Positions 12,351-25,254 of a DNA stretch of 64,000 bases are shown here, one piece after another. The DNA comes from Lepidurus packardi (Eukaryota; Arthropoda; Branchiopoda; Notostraca; Triopsidae), in contig JAKZAN010000047.1 in assembly GCA_023053545.1 (NCBI GenBank), positions 310,001 through 374,000 of the forward strand. The letters run 5' to 3'. A program made the position numbers and the translations under genes. Below the pieces are notes generated by a model. That model was not told the origin of the DNA, searched no databases, and was given only the letters and a program-made list of their open reading frames with translations. How positions within the stretch are numbered: the stretch's first letter is position 1; each line of letters starts with the position of its first letter.

Positions 12351-15300
12351 CAGTTTAGACCTGCTTAAACCAGTGTATACCTGTTTAAACCAAAGTTTAA
12401 GCCAGTTAAAACCGGTTTAAACCAGTCTCTGAACTAGTTTAACAGGTTTAAACCGGTCTAAACCAGTTCAAACCCGTTTATAATCTATTTTAAACCAGTT
12501 TAGACCTGTTTATAAACTAGTTTAAACCAGTAGACCTGCTTAAACCGGTTTAAACCAGTTAAAACCGGTTTAATCCAGTTTTTTAACTGGTTTAATTTAG
12601 TTTAAACCAGTTTTATCTAGTTTTAACCAGTTTAAGGAAGTTAAAACCAGTTTAAACCAGTTTATAAACTACTTTAAACAAGTTTAGACCTGTTCAAACC
12701 AATTTAAACCAGTTTGTACTAGTACAAACCATTTTAAACAAGTTTATAAACTAGCTTTAACCAGTTTAGACCTATGTAAACCAGTTTATACCAGTTAAAA
12801 CAGTTTAGACCTGTTTACACCAGTTTAAACCAGTTTATAAACTAGTTTTGACCAGTTTAAACCAGATTAAGCCAGTTAAACCGGTTTAAACCAGTTTGAA
12901 CTAGTATAAACCAGTTTAAACAAACCAGTTTATAAACTAGTTTAAACCAGTTAAAACCAGTTTAAGCGAGTTAAAACCGGTTAAAACCAGTTTCTAAACA
13001 AGTTTAACAAGTTTAAACCGGTCTAAACCAGTTCAAACCCGTTTGTAAACTATTTTAAACCAGTTTAGACCTGTGTAAAAATGTTCAAACCAGTTTGAAC
13101 TAGTAAAAACCAGTTTAGACCTGCTTAAACCAGTGTATACCTGTTTAAACCAGATAAGCCAGTTAAAACCGGTTTAAACCAGTTTCTAAACTAGTTTAAC
13201 AGGTTTAAACCGGTCTAAACCAGTTCAAACCCGTTTATAAACTATTTTAAACCAGTTTAGACCTGTTTAAACCGGTTCAAACCAGTTTGAACTATTTTAA
13301 ACCGGTCTAAATCAGTTCAAACCAGTTCATAAACTAGTTTAAACCAGTTAAAACCAGTTTAAGCGAGTTAAAACCGGTTAAAACCAGTTTCTAAACAAGT
13401 TTAAACCGGTCTAAACCAGTTCAAACCCGTTTGTAAACTATTTTAGACCAGTTTAGACCTGTTTAAACCGGTTCAAACCAGTTTGAACTAGTTTAAACCG
13501 GTCTAAATCAGTTCAAACCAGTTCATAAACTAGTTTAAACCAGTTTAGACCTGTTTATAAACTAGTTTAAACCAGTAGACCTGTTTAAACCGGTTTAAAC
13601 CAGTCTGAACTAGTATAAACCAGTTTATAAACTAGCTTAAACCAGTTTAGATCTGTGTTAGCTAGCTTAAACCAGCTAAAACCAGTTTGGACCTGCTTAC
13701 ACCAGTTTAAACCAGTTTATAAACTAGTTTAAACCAGTTTAAACCAGCTTAAGCCAGTTAAAACCGGTTTAATCCCGTTTTTTAACTGGTTTAATTTAGT
13801 TTAAACCAGTTTTATCCAGTTTTAACCAGTTTAAGGAAGTTAAAACCAGTTTAAACCAGTTTATAAACTACTTTAAACAAGTTTAGACCTGTTCAAACCA
13901 ATTTAAACCAGTTTGTACTAGTACAAAACAGTTTAAACCAGTTTATAAACTAGCTTAAACCAGTTTAGACCTATGTAAACCAGTTTATACCAGTTAAAAC
14001 CAGTTTAGACCTGTTTACACCAGTTTAAACCAGTTTATAAACTAGTTTTGACGAGTTTAAACCAGATTAAGCTAGTTAAACCGGTTTAAACCAGTTTGAA
14101 CTAGTATAAACCAGTTTAGACCTGCTTAAACCAGTGTATACCTGTTTAAACCAGTTTAAGCCTGTTAAAACCGGTTTAAACCAGTCTCTAAACTAGTTTA
14201 ACAGGTTTAAACCGGTCTAAACCAGTTCAAACCCGTTTATAAACTATTTTAAACCAGTTTAGACCTTTTTAAACCGGTTCAAACCAGTTTGAACTAGTTT
14301 AAACCGGTATAAATCAGTTCAAACCAGTTCATAAACTAGTTTAAACTAGTTTAGACTTGTTTATAAACTAGTTTAAACCAGTAGACCTGTTTAAACCGGT
14401 TTAAACCAGTCTGAACTAGTATAAACCAGTTTATAAACTAGCTTAAACCAGTTTAGACCTGTGTTAGCTAGCTTAAACCAGCTAAAACCAGTTTGGACCT
14501 GCTTACACCAGTTTAAACCAGTTTAAGCCAGTTAAAACCGGTTTAATCCCGTTTTTTAACTGGTTTAATTTAGTTTAAACCAGTTTTATCCAGTTTTAAC
14601 CAGTTTAAGGAAGTTAAAACCAGTTTAAACCAGTTTATAAACTACTTTAAACAAGTTTAGACCTGTTCAAACCAATTTAAACCAGTTTGTACTAGTACAA
14701 ACCATTTTAAACAAGTTTATAAACTAGCTTTAACCAGTTTAGACCTATGTAAACCAGTTTATACCAGTTAAAACAGTTTAGACCTGTTTACACCAGTTTA
14801 AACCAGTTTATAAACTAGTTTTGACCAGTTTAAACCAGATTAAGCCAGTTAAACCGGTTTAAACCAGTTTGAACTAGTATAAACCAGTTTAAACAAACCA
14901 GTTTATAAACTAGTTTAAACCAGTTAAAACCAGTTTAAGCGAGTTAAAACCGGTTAAAACCAGTTTCTAAACAAGTTTAACAAGTTTAAACCGGTCTAAA
15001 CCAGTTCAAACCCGTTTGTAAACTATTTTAAACCAGTTTAGACCTGTGTAAAAATGTTCAAACCAGTTTGAACTAGTAAAAACCAGTTTAGACCTGCTTA
15101 AACCAGTGTATACCTGTTTAAACCAGATAAGCCAGTTAAAACCGGTTTAAACCAGTTTCTAAACTAGTTTAACAGGTTTAAACCGGTCTAAACCAGTTCA
15201 AACCCGTTTATAAACTATTTTAAACCAGTTTAGACCTGTTTAAACCGGTTCAAACCAGTTTGAACTATTTTAAACCGGTCTAAATCAGTTCAAACCAGTT

Positions 15301-18300
15301 CATAAACTAGTTTAAACCAGTTAAAACCAGTTTAAGCGAGTTAAAACCGGTTAAAACCAGTTTCTAAACAAGTTTAAACCGGTCTAAACCAGTTCAAACC
15401 CGTTTGTAAACTATTTTAAACCAGTTTAGACCTGTTTAAACCGGTTCAAACCAGTTTGAACTAGTTTAAACCGGTCTAAATCAGTTCAAACCAGTTCATA
15501 AACTAGTTTAAACCAGTTTAGACCTGTTTATAAACTAGTTTAAACCAGTAGACCTGTTTAAACCGGTTTAAACCAGTCTGAACTAGTATAAACCAGTTTA
15601 TAAACTAGCTTAAACCAGTTTAGATCTGTGTTAGCTAGCTTAAACCAGCTAAAACCAGTTTGGACCTGCTTACACCAGTTTAAACCAGTTTATAAACTAG
15701 TTTAAACCAGTTTAAACCAGCTTAAGCCAGTTAAAACCGGTTTAATCCCGTTTTTTAACTGGTTTAATTTAGTTTAAACCAGTTTTATCCAGTTTTAACC
15801 AGTTTAAGGAAGTTAAAACCAGTTTAAACCAGTTTATAAACTACTTTAAACAAGTTTAGACCTGTTCAAACCAATTTAAACCAGTTTGTACTAGTACAAA
15901 ACAGTTTAAACCAGTTTATAAACTAGCTTAAACCAGTTTAGACCTATGTAAACCAGTTTATACCAGTTAAAACCAGTTTAGACCTGTTTACACCAGTTTA
16001 AACCAGTTTATAAACTAGTTTTGACGAGTTTAAACCAGATTAAGCTAGTTAAACCGGTTTAAACCAGTTTGAACTAGTATAAACCAGTTTAGACCTGCTT
16101 AAACCAGTGTATACCTGTTTAAACCAGTTTAAGCCTGTTAAAACCGGTTTAAACCAGTCTCTAAACTAGTTTAACAGGTTTAAACCGGTCTAAACCAGTT
16201 CAAACCCGTTTATAAACTATTTTAAACCAGTTTAGACCTTTTTAAACCGGTTCAAACCAGTTTGAACTAGTTTAAACCGGTATAAATCAGTTCAAACCAG
16301 TTCATAAACTAGTTTAAACTAGTTTAGACTTGTTTATAAACTAGTTTAAACCAGTAGACCTGTTTAAACCGGTTTAAACCAGTCTGAACTAGTATAAACC
16401 AGTTTATAAACTAGCTTAAACCAGTTTAGACCTGTGTTAGCTAGCTTAAACCAGCTAAAACCAGTTTGGACCTGCTTACACCAGTTTAAACCAGTTTAAG
16501 CCAGTTAAAACCGGTTTAATCCCGTTTTTTAACTGGTTTAATTTAGTTTAAACCAGTTTTATCCAGTTTTAACCAGTTTAAGGAAGTTAAAACCAGTTTA
16601 AACCAGTTTATAAACTACTTTAAACAAGTTTAGACCTGTTCAAACCAATTTAAACCAGTTTGTACTAGTACAAACCATTTTAAACAAGTTTATAAACTAG
16701 CTTTAACCAGTTTAGACCTATGTAAACCAGTTTATACCAGTTAAAACAGTTTAGACCTGTTTACACCAGTTTAAACCAGTTTATAAACTAGTTTTGACCA
16801 GTTTAAACCAGATTAAGCCAGTTAAACCGGTTTAAACCAGTTTGAACTAGTATAAACCAGTTTAAACAAACCAGTTTATAAACTAGTTTAAACCAGTTAA
16901 AACCAGTTTAAGCGAGTTAAAACCGGTTAAAACCAGTTTCTAAACAAGTTTAACAAGTTTAAACCGGTCTAAACCAGTTCAAACCCGTTTGTAAACTATT
17001 TTAAACCAGTTTAGACCTGTGTAAAAATGTTCAAACCAGTTTGAACTAGTAAAAACCAGTTTAGACCTGCTTAAACCAGTGTATACCTGTTTAAACCAGA
17101 TAAGCCAGTTAAAACCGGTTTAAACCAGTTTCTAAACTAGTTTAACAGGTTTAAACCGGTCTAAACCAGTTCAAACCCGTTTATAAACTATTTTAAACCA
17201 GTTTAGACCTGTTTAAACCGGTTCAAACCAGTTTGAACTAGTTTAAACCGGTATAAATCAGTTCAAACCAGTTCATAAACTAGTTTAAACCAGTTTAGAC
17301 TTGTTTATAAACTAGTTTAACCCAGTAGACCAGTTTATAAACTAGTTTTGACCAGTTTAAACCAGATTAAGCCAGTTAAACCGGTTTAAACCAGTTTGAA
17401 CCAGTATAAACCAGTATGAACCAGTATAAACCAGTTTAAACAAACCAGTTTATAAACTAGTTTAAACCAGTTAAAACCAGTTTAAGCGAGTTAAAACCGG
17501 TTAAAACCAGTTTCTAAACAAGTTTAAACCGGTCTAAACCAGTTCAAACCCGTTTGTAAACTATTTTAAACCAGTTTAGACCTGTTTAAACCGGTTCAAA
17601 CCAGTTTGAACTAGTTTAAACCGGTCTAAATCAGTTCAAACCAGTTCATAAACTAGTTTAAACCAGTTTAGACCTGTTTATAAACTAGTTTAAACCAGTA
17701 GACCTGTTTATAAACTAGTTTAAACCAGTAGACCTGTTTAAACCGGTTTAAACCAGTCTGAACTAGTATAAACCAGTTTATAAACTAGCTTAAACCAGTT
17801 TAGATCTGTGTTAGCTAGCTTAAACCAGCTAAAACCAGTTTGGACCTGCTTACACCAGTTTAAACCAGTTTATAAACTAGTTTAAACCAGTTTAAACCAG
17901 TTTAAGCCAGTTAAAACCGGTTTAATCCCGTTTTTTAACTGGTTTAATTTAGTTTAAACCAGTTTTATCCAGTTTTAACCAGTTTAAGGAAGTTAAAACC
18001 AGTTTAAACCAGTTTATAAACTACTTTAAACAAGTTTAGACCTGTTCAAACCAATTTAAACCAGTTTGTACTAGTACAAAACAGTTTAAACCAGTTTATA
18101 AACTAGCTTAAACCAGTTTAGACCTATGTAAACCAGTTTATACCAGTTAAAACCAGTTTAGACCTGTTTACACCAGTTTAAACCAGTTTATAAACTAGTT
18201 TTGACGAGTTTAAACCAGATTAAGCTAGTTAAACCGGTTTAAACCAGTTTGAACTAGTATAAACCAGTTTAGACCTGCTTAAACCAGTGTATACCTGTTT

Positions 18301-18700
18301 AAACCAGTTTAAGCCAGTTAAAACCGGTTTAAACCAGTCTCTAAACTAGTTTAACAGGTTTAAACCGGTCTAAACCAGTTCAAACCCGTTTATAAACTAT
18401 TTTAAACCAGTTTAGACCTTTTTAAACCGGTTCAAACCAGTTTGAACTAGTTTAAACCGGTATAAATCAGTTCAAACCAGTTCATAAACTAGTTTAAACT
18501 AGTTTAGACTTGTTTATAAACTAGTTTAAACCAGTAGACCTGTTTAAACCGGTTTAAACCAGTCTGAACTAGTATAAACCAGTTTATAAACTAGCTTAAA
18601 CCAGTTTAGACCTGTGTTAGCTAGCTTAAACCAGCTAAAACCAGTTTGGACCTGCTTACACCAGTTTAAACCAGTTTAAGCCAGTTAAAACCGGTTTAAT
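12351..18700 (+). repeat. Satellite A, 1.97 kb higher-order units
   Basis: A different higher-order repeat of the same monomers. The marker GTACTAGTACAAACCATTTT recurs at about 12.72, 14.69 and 16.67 kb, spaced 1973 bp. The marker GTTTTGACGAG is at 14045, 16018 and 18198, spaced 1973 and 2180 bp; the third unit has an extra segment near 17.24-17.45 kb. Copies look nearly identical by eye. No coding potential. Confidence 0.85.
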
Positions 18701-21700
18701 CCCGTTTTTTAACTGGTTTAATTTAGTTTAAACCAGTTTTATCCAGTTTTAACCAGTTTAAGGAAGTTAAAACCAGTTTAAACCAGTTTATAAACTACTT
18801 TAAACAAGTTTAGACCTGTTCAAACCAATTTAAACCAGTTTGTACTAGTACAAACCAGTTTAAACCAGTTTATAAACTAGCTTAAACCAGTTTAGACCTA
18901 TGTAAACCAGTTTATACCAGTTAAAACCAGTTTAGACCTGTTTACACCAGTTTAAACCAGTTTATAAACTAGTTTTTTTGACCAGTTTAAACCAGATTAA
19001 GCCAGTTAAACCGGTTTAAACCAGTTTGAATTAGTATAAACCAGTTTAAACAAACCAGTTTATAAACTAGTTTAAACCAGTTAAAACCAGTTTAAGCGAG
19101 TTAAAACCGGTTAAAACCAGTTTCTAAACAAGTTTAACAAGTTTAAACCGGTCTAAACCAGTTCAAACCCGTTTATAAACTATTTTAAATCAGTTTAGAC
19201 CTGGTTAAACCGGTTCAAACCAGTTTGAACTAGTTTAAACCGGTATAAATCAGTTCAAACCAGTTCATAAACTAGTTTAAACCAGTTTAGACCTGTTCAA
19301 ACCAATTTAAACCAGTTTGTACTAGTACAAACAAGTTTAAACCAGTTTATAAAATAGCTTAAACCAGTTTAGACCTATGTAAACCAGTTTATACCAGTTA
19401 AAACCAGTTTAGACCTGTTTACACCAGTTTAAACCAGTTTATAAACTAGTTTTGACCATTTTAAACCAGATTAAGCCAGTTAAACCGGTTTAAACCAGTT
19501 TGAACTAGTATAAACCAGTTTAGACCTGCTTAAACCAGTGTATACCTGTTTAAACCAGTTTAAGCCAGCTAAAACCGGTTTAAACCAGTTTCTAAACTAG
19601 TTTAACAGGTTTAAACCGGTCTAAACCAGTTCAAACCCGTTTATAAACTATTTTAAACCAGTTTAGACCTGTTTAAACCGGTTCAAACCAGTTTGAACTA
19701 GTTTAAACCGGTCTAATTCAGTTCAAACAAGTTCATAAACTAGTTTAAACCAGTTTAGACCTGTTTATAAACTAGTTTAAACCAGTAGGCCTGTTTAAAC
19801 CGGTTTAAACCAGTCTGAACTAGTATTAACCAGTTTATAAACTAGCTTAAACCAGTTTAGACCTGTGTTAGCCAGTTTAAACCAGCTAAAACCAGTTTGG
19901 ACCTGCTTACACCAGTTTAAACCAGTTTGTAAACTAGTTTAAACCAGTTTAAACCAGATTAAGCGAGTCTAAACCGGTTTAATCCAGTTTAAACTACTAT
20001 AAACCAGTTTTAACAAACCAGTTTATAAACTAGCTTAAACCAGTTTAAACCAGTGTAAAAAAGTTTAAACCAGTTTGAACTAGTATAAACCAGTTTAGAC
20101 CTGCTTAAACCAGTTTATACCTGTTTAAACCAGTTTAAGCCAGTTAAAACCGGTTTAAACCAGTCTCTAAACTAGTTTAACAGGTTTAAACCGGTCTAAA
20201 CCAGTTCAAACCCGTTTATAAACTATTTTAAACCAGTTTAGACCTGTTTAAACCGGTTCAAACCAGTTTGAACTAGTTTAAACCGGTATAAATCAGTTCA
20301 AACCAGTTCATAAACTAGTTTAAACCAATTTAGCCCTGTTTATAAACTAGTTTAAACCAGTAGACCTGTTTAAACCGGTTTAAACCAGTCTCAACTAGTA
20401 TAAACCAGTTTATAAACTAGCTTAACCAGTTTAGACCTGTGTTAGCTAGCTTTAACCAGCTAAAACCAGATTGGACCTGCTTACACCAGTTTAAACCAGT
20501 TTATAAACTAGTTAAAACCAGTTTAAACCAGTTTAAGACAGGTAAAACCGTTTTAATCCAGTTTTTTAACTGGTTTAATTTAGTTTAAACCAGTTTTATC
20601 CAGTTTAAACCAGTTTAAGGAAGTTAAAACCAGTTTAAACCAGTTTATAAACTACTTTAAACAAGTTTAGACCTGTTCAAACCAATTTAAACCAGTTTGT
20701 ACTAGTACAAACCAGTTTAAACCAGTTTATAAACTAGCTTAAACCAGTTTAGACCTATGTAAACCAGTTTATACCAGTTAAAACCAGTTTAGACCTGTTT
20801 ACACCAGTTTAAACCAGTTCATAAACTAGTTTTGACCAGTTTAAACCAGATTAAGCCAGTTAAACCGGTTTAAACCAGTTTGAATTAGTATAAACCAGTT
20901 TAAACAAACCAGTTTATAAACTAGTTTAAACCAGTTAAAACCAGTTTAAGCGAGTTAAAACCGGTTAAAACCAGTTTCTAAACAAGTTTAACAAGTTTAA
21001 ACCGGTCTAAACCAGTTCAAACCCGTTTATAAACTATTTTAAATCAGTTTAGACCTGGTTAAACCGGTTCAAACCAGTTTGAACTAGTTTAAACCGGTAT
21101 AAATCAGTTCAAACCAGTTCATAAACTAGTTTAAACCAGTTTAGACCTGTTTATAAACTAGTTTAAACCAGTAGACCTGTTTAATCCGGTCTAAACCAGT
21201 CTGAACTAGTATAAACCAGTTTATAAACTAGCTTAAACCAGTTTAGACCTGTGTTAGCTAGCTTAAACCAGCTAAAACCAGTTTGGACCTGCTTACACCA
21301 GTTTAAACCAGTTTATAAACAAGTTTAAACCAGTTTAAACCAGTTTAAGCCAGTTAAAACCGGTTTAATCCAGTTTTTTAACTGGTTTAATTTAGTTTAA
21401 ACCAGTTTTATCCAGTTTTAACCAGTTTAAGGAAGTTAAAACCAGTTTAAACCAGTTTATAAACTACTTTAAACAAGTTTAGACCTGTTCAAACCAATTT
21501 AAACCAGTTTGTACTAGTATAAACCAGTTTAAGCCAGTTTACAAACTAGCTTAAACCAGTTTAGACCTATGTAAACCAGTTTATACCAGTTAAAACCAGT
21601 TTAGACCTGTTTACATCAGTTTAAACCAGTTTATAAACTAGTTTTGACCAGTTTAAACCAGATTAAGCCAGTTAAACCGGTTTAAAGCAGTTTGAACTAG

Positions 21701-21735
21701 TATAAACCAGTTTAAACAAACCAGTTTATAAACTA
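18701..21735 (+). repeat. Satellite A, mixed higher-order units
   Basis: Continuation of the array with rearranged units. A GTTTGAATTAGTATAAACC marker at about 19023 and 20879 gives a spacing near 1856 bp, and the 1.25 kb-type landmark reappears at 19997. A lengthened T run at about 18971-18978 breaks one monomer. No genes seen. Confidence 0.85.
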
Positions 21736-21748
21736 GTTTAAACCAGTT
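21736..21748 (+). repeat. Target-site duplication of element 3 (left copy)
   Basis: GTTTAAACCAGTT, repeated at 22135-22147. The last two T may also belong to the T run of the element's tail. The empty site is visible near 20925. Confidence 0.75.
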
Positions 21749-21760
21749 TTTTTTTTTTTT

Positions 21761-21862
21761 ATTTATACTACCAGCGTGAGCGTTTGCTCTTTGCTGGCTT
21801 AAAGTTCTAAGTACATACATATTTTGGTATAGGACTTATTACATTGGGCCAATTATAGCGAA
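21761..21862 (-). other. 3' UTR of element 3 with conserved terminal hairpin
   Basis: About 102 bp between the stop codon and the tail. Read on the - strand, it holds a two-part stem: CCAGC...GCTGG enclosing GAGC-AAAC-GCTC (21771-21797). Element 2 has the same arrangement with a G-T wobble in place of an A-T pair in the outer stem. Confidence 0.7.
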
Positions 21863-22134
21863 CTATAAAATGGCTCTAGCTTCTTTGAGGAGGTAAGTTG
21901 CGTTGTTAACAAAAGAAACTATTGCCGGGAAGGCTTTGGGATTGCAAAGGAAAAGGTTTGCATTAAAATGTATCTTTAATTTGGAAAGTTCCCTTAGTAG
22001 TACTGCTCTTATTTTGTTTAGCCATCTACAGTGGAAAAATATATGTTGTAAATCTTGTTTAGTGTGATCGGAACAGGGGCAGATAGGCTTATCTATTTTT
22101 TTAATTTTGTGAAGGTAACATCGGGTTGGGAAAT
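21863..22134 (-). pseudogene. C-terminal fragment of ORF2, element 3
   Basis: Reading the - strand from 22134, after two leftover bases, 89 codons are open and end at TAG (complement of 21863-21865). The product matches the last 90 or so residues of ORF2 of elements 1 and 2: a CYLHKIKK-like start, the Cys-His cluster (CPC...HIFFHCRWLN), a RELSKLK-HFN stretch and an EARAIL end. The endonuclease and RT are absent, so no activity is possible. There are no internal stops or frameshifts, which suggests little time since insertion. It has no start codon of its own. Confidence 0.88.
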
Positions 22135-22147
22135 GTTTAAACCAGTT
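22135..22147 (+). repeat. Target-site duplication of element 3 (right copy)
   Basis: GTTTAAACCAGTT, matching 21736-21748; satellite A resumes with AAAACCAGTTTAAGCGAG as in intact units. Confidence 0.75.
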
Positions 22148-24100
22148 AAAACCAGTTTAAGCGAGTTAAAACCGGTTAAAACCAGTTTCTAAACAAGTTT
22201 AACAAGTTTAAACCGGTCTAAACCAGTTCAAACCCGTTTGTAAACTATTTTAAACCAGTTTAGACCTGTTTAAACCGGTTCAAACCAGTTTGAACTAGTT
22301 TAAACCGGTCTAAATCAGTTCAAACCAGTTCATAAACTAGTTTAAACCAGTTTAGACCTGTTTATAAACTAGTTTAAACCAGTAGGGCTGTTTAAACCGG
22401 TTTAAACCAGTCTGAACTAGTATAAACCAGTTTATAAACTAGCTTAAACCAGTTTAGACCTGTGTTAGCCAGTTTAAACCAGCAAAACCAGTTTGGACCT
22501 GCTTACACCAGTTTAAACCAGTTTGTTAACTAGTTTAAACCAGTTTAAACCAGATTAAGCCAGTCTAAACCGGTTTAGTCCAGTTTAAACTACTATAAAC
22601 CAGTTTTAACAAACCAGTTTATAAACTAGCTTAAACCAGTTTAAACCAGTGTAAAAAAGTTTAAACCAGTTTGAACTAGTATAAACCAGTTTAGACCTGC
22701 TTAAACCAGAGTATACCTGTTTAAACCAGTTAAAACCGGTTTAAACCAGTCTCTAAACTAGTTTAACAGGTTTAAACCGGTCTAAACCAGTTCAAACCCG
22801 TTTATAAACTATTTTAAACCAGTTTAGACCTGTTTAAACCGGTTCAAACCAGTTTGAACTAGTTTAAACCGGTATAAATCAGTTCAAACCAGTTCATAAA
22901 CTAGTTTAAAACAATTTAGACCTGTTTATAAACTAGTTTAAACCAGTAGACCTGTTTAAACCGGTTTAAACCAGTCTGAACTAGTATAAACCAGTTTATA
23001 AACTAGCTTAAACCAGTTTAGACCTGTTTTAGCTAGCTTAAACCAGCTAAAACCAGTTTGGACCTGTTTTCACCAGTTTAAACCAGTTTATAAACTAGTT
23101 TAAACCAGTTTAAACCCGTTTAAGCCAGTTAAAACCGGTTTAATCCAGTTTTTTAACTGGTTTAATTTAGTTTAAACCAGTTTTATCCAGTTTTAACCAG
23201 TTTAAGGAAGTTAAAACCAGTTTAAACCAGTTTATAAACTACTTTAAACAAGTTTAGACCTGTTCAAACCAATTTAAACCAGTTTGTACTAGTACAAACC
23301 AGTTTAAACCAGTTTACAAACTAGCTTAAACCAGTTTAGACCTATGTTAACCAGTTTATACCAGTTAAAACCAGTTTAGACCTGTTTAAACCAGTTTAAA
23401 CCTGTTAAAATAGTTTAGAAACTGGTTTAAACCGGTTTAGAGACCGTGTAAACCAGTTTAAACCAGTTAAAACTAGTTAAGCCCTGTTTACAAAAGTTTA
23501 AACAGGTTTAGAAACTGGGTTAAACCACTTTTGACCTGTTTAAGCCAGTTTAAACCAGCTTAAGCCAGTTAAAACCGGTTTAATAGAGTTTTGTAACTAG
23601 TTTAAACTAGTTTAAACCAGTTTAATCCAGTTTAAACCAGTTTAAGCCAGCTAAAACCAGTTTATAAACTAGCTTAAACATTAGACCTGTTCAAACCAGA
23701 TTAAACCAGTTTATAAACTAGTTTATACCAGTTAAAACCAGTTTAGATCTGTTTACACCAGTTTAGGCCAGTTTATAAACTAGTTTTAACCAGTTTAAAC
23801 CAGATTAAGCCAGTCTAAACCGGTTTAATCCAGTTTAAACTACTATAAACCAGTTTTAACAAACCAGTTTATAAACTAGCTTAAACCAGTTTAGACCATT
23901 GTAAAAATGTTCAAACCAGTTTGAACTAGTATAAACCATTTTAGACCTGCTTAAACCAGTGTATACCTGTTTAAACCAGATTAAGCCAGTTAAAACCGGT
24001 TTAAACCAGTTTCTAAACTAGTTTAACAGGTTTAAACCGGTCTAAACCAGTTCAAACCCGTTTATAAACTATTTAAAACCAGTTTAGGCCTGTTTAAACC
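22148..24100 (+). repeat. Satellite A, 1.25 kb units after element 3
   Basis: The CTATAAACCAGTTTTAACAA landmark returns at 22593 and 23843, spacing 1250 bp, so the unit type found before 12.3 kb reappears on this side of the 1.97 kb block. No genes seen. Confidence 0.88.
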
Positions 24101-25254
24101 GGTTCAAACCAGTTTGAACTAGAATAAACCAGTTTAAACCAGTTTAAACCCGTTTATAAACTAATTTAAACCAGTAGACCTGTTTAAACCAGTTTAAACC
24201 AGTCTGAACTAGTAAAAACCAGTTTTTAAACTAGGTTAAACCAGTTTAGACCTGTGTAAGCCAGTTTAAACCCGTTAAAACTAGTTTAGACCTGTTTACA
24301 AAGTTTAAACCAGTTTAGAAACTGTGCTAAACCAGTTTTGGCCTGTTTAAACCAGTTTAAACCAGTTTAAACCAGTTTAAGCCAGTTAAAACCTTTTTAA
24401 ACCAGTTTTTAAACTAGTTTAAACAAGATTAGACCTGTTCAAACCAGTTTAAACCAGTTTATAAACTAGCTTAAACCAGTTTAGACCTGTGTAAACCAGT
24501 TTATACCAGTTAAAACCAGTTTAGACCTGTTTAAACCAGTTTATACCAGTTAAAACCAGTTTAGACCTGTTTACACCAGTTTAAACCAGTTTATAAACTA
24601 ATTTTAACAAGTTTAAACCAGATTAAGCCAGTTTTAACCGGTTTAAACCAGTTTGAACTACTATAAACCAGTTGAAACAGGTTTAAACCGGTTCATAAAC
24701 CAGTTTAGACCAGTTTATACCAGTCTAAACCGGTTTAAACCAGTTTAAGCAAGTTTAAACCAGTTTAAGCCAGTAAAAACCGTTTTAAACCAGTTTGTAA
24801 AACTAGTTTAAACAAGTTTAGACCTGTTAAAAAAAATTCTAAACTAGCTTAAACCAGTTTAGACTTGTGTAAACCAGTTTAAACCAGTTTGAACTAGTAT
24901 AAACCAGTTTGTACTAGTATAAACCAGTTAAAACCAGTTTAGATGTGTTTACACTAGTTTAAGCCAGTTTATTAACTAGTTTTAACCAGTTTAAACCAGA
25001 TTAAGCCACTCTAAACCATTTTAAACCAGTTTAAACTACTATAAACCAGTTTAAACAAACTAGTTTATAAACTAGCTTAAACCAGTTTAGACTTGTGTAA
25101 ACCAGTTTGAACTAGTATAAACCAGTTTAAACCAGTGTAAAACAGTTAATAAACTAGTTTAAACCAGTCTAGACCTGTTTAGGCCTGAAGTAAACCAGTT
25201 TAAGCCAGTTAAAAACGGTTTAAACCAGTTTATAAACTAGTTTAAACAAGCTTA
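24101..25254 (+). repeat. Satellite A, degenerate edge
   Basis: The same monomers with more substitutions, A/T expansions and broken spacing (for example TTTTTAAACTAG and AAAAAAATTC near 24.83 kb). I could not find a clear higher-order period. Such decay is typical of the margin of an array, where exchange no longer homogenises copies. It ends at CAAGCTTAG, next to satellite B. Confidence 0.8.

Larger units (their letters stand above)
21749..22134 (-). mobile_element. Element 3: strongly 5'-truncated Jockey-type retrotransposon, reverse strand
   Basis: A 386 bp non-satellite island. On the + strand it begins with a T run (21749-21760), the complement of a poly(A) tail, and ends abruptly within ORF2 coding sequence. 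Both sides carry GTTTAAACCAGTT, and the satellite resumes in phase. It is a dead-on-arrival copy in the opposite orientation to elements 1 and 2. Its 3' hairpin and protein tail are nearer to element 2 than to element 1, but it is a distinct family. Confidence 0.9.

Noticed and set aside
18971-18978. T run in satellite A as another retroelement tail
   Set aside because: Only about eight T, with no foreign sequence or target duplication beside it; replication slippage is enough.
1-25254. Telomeric repeat or telomere-specific retroelement array (TART/HeT-A style)
   Set aside because: There are no TTAGG-type arrays; elements occur singly, in both orientations, with target duplications inside satellite.
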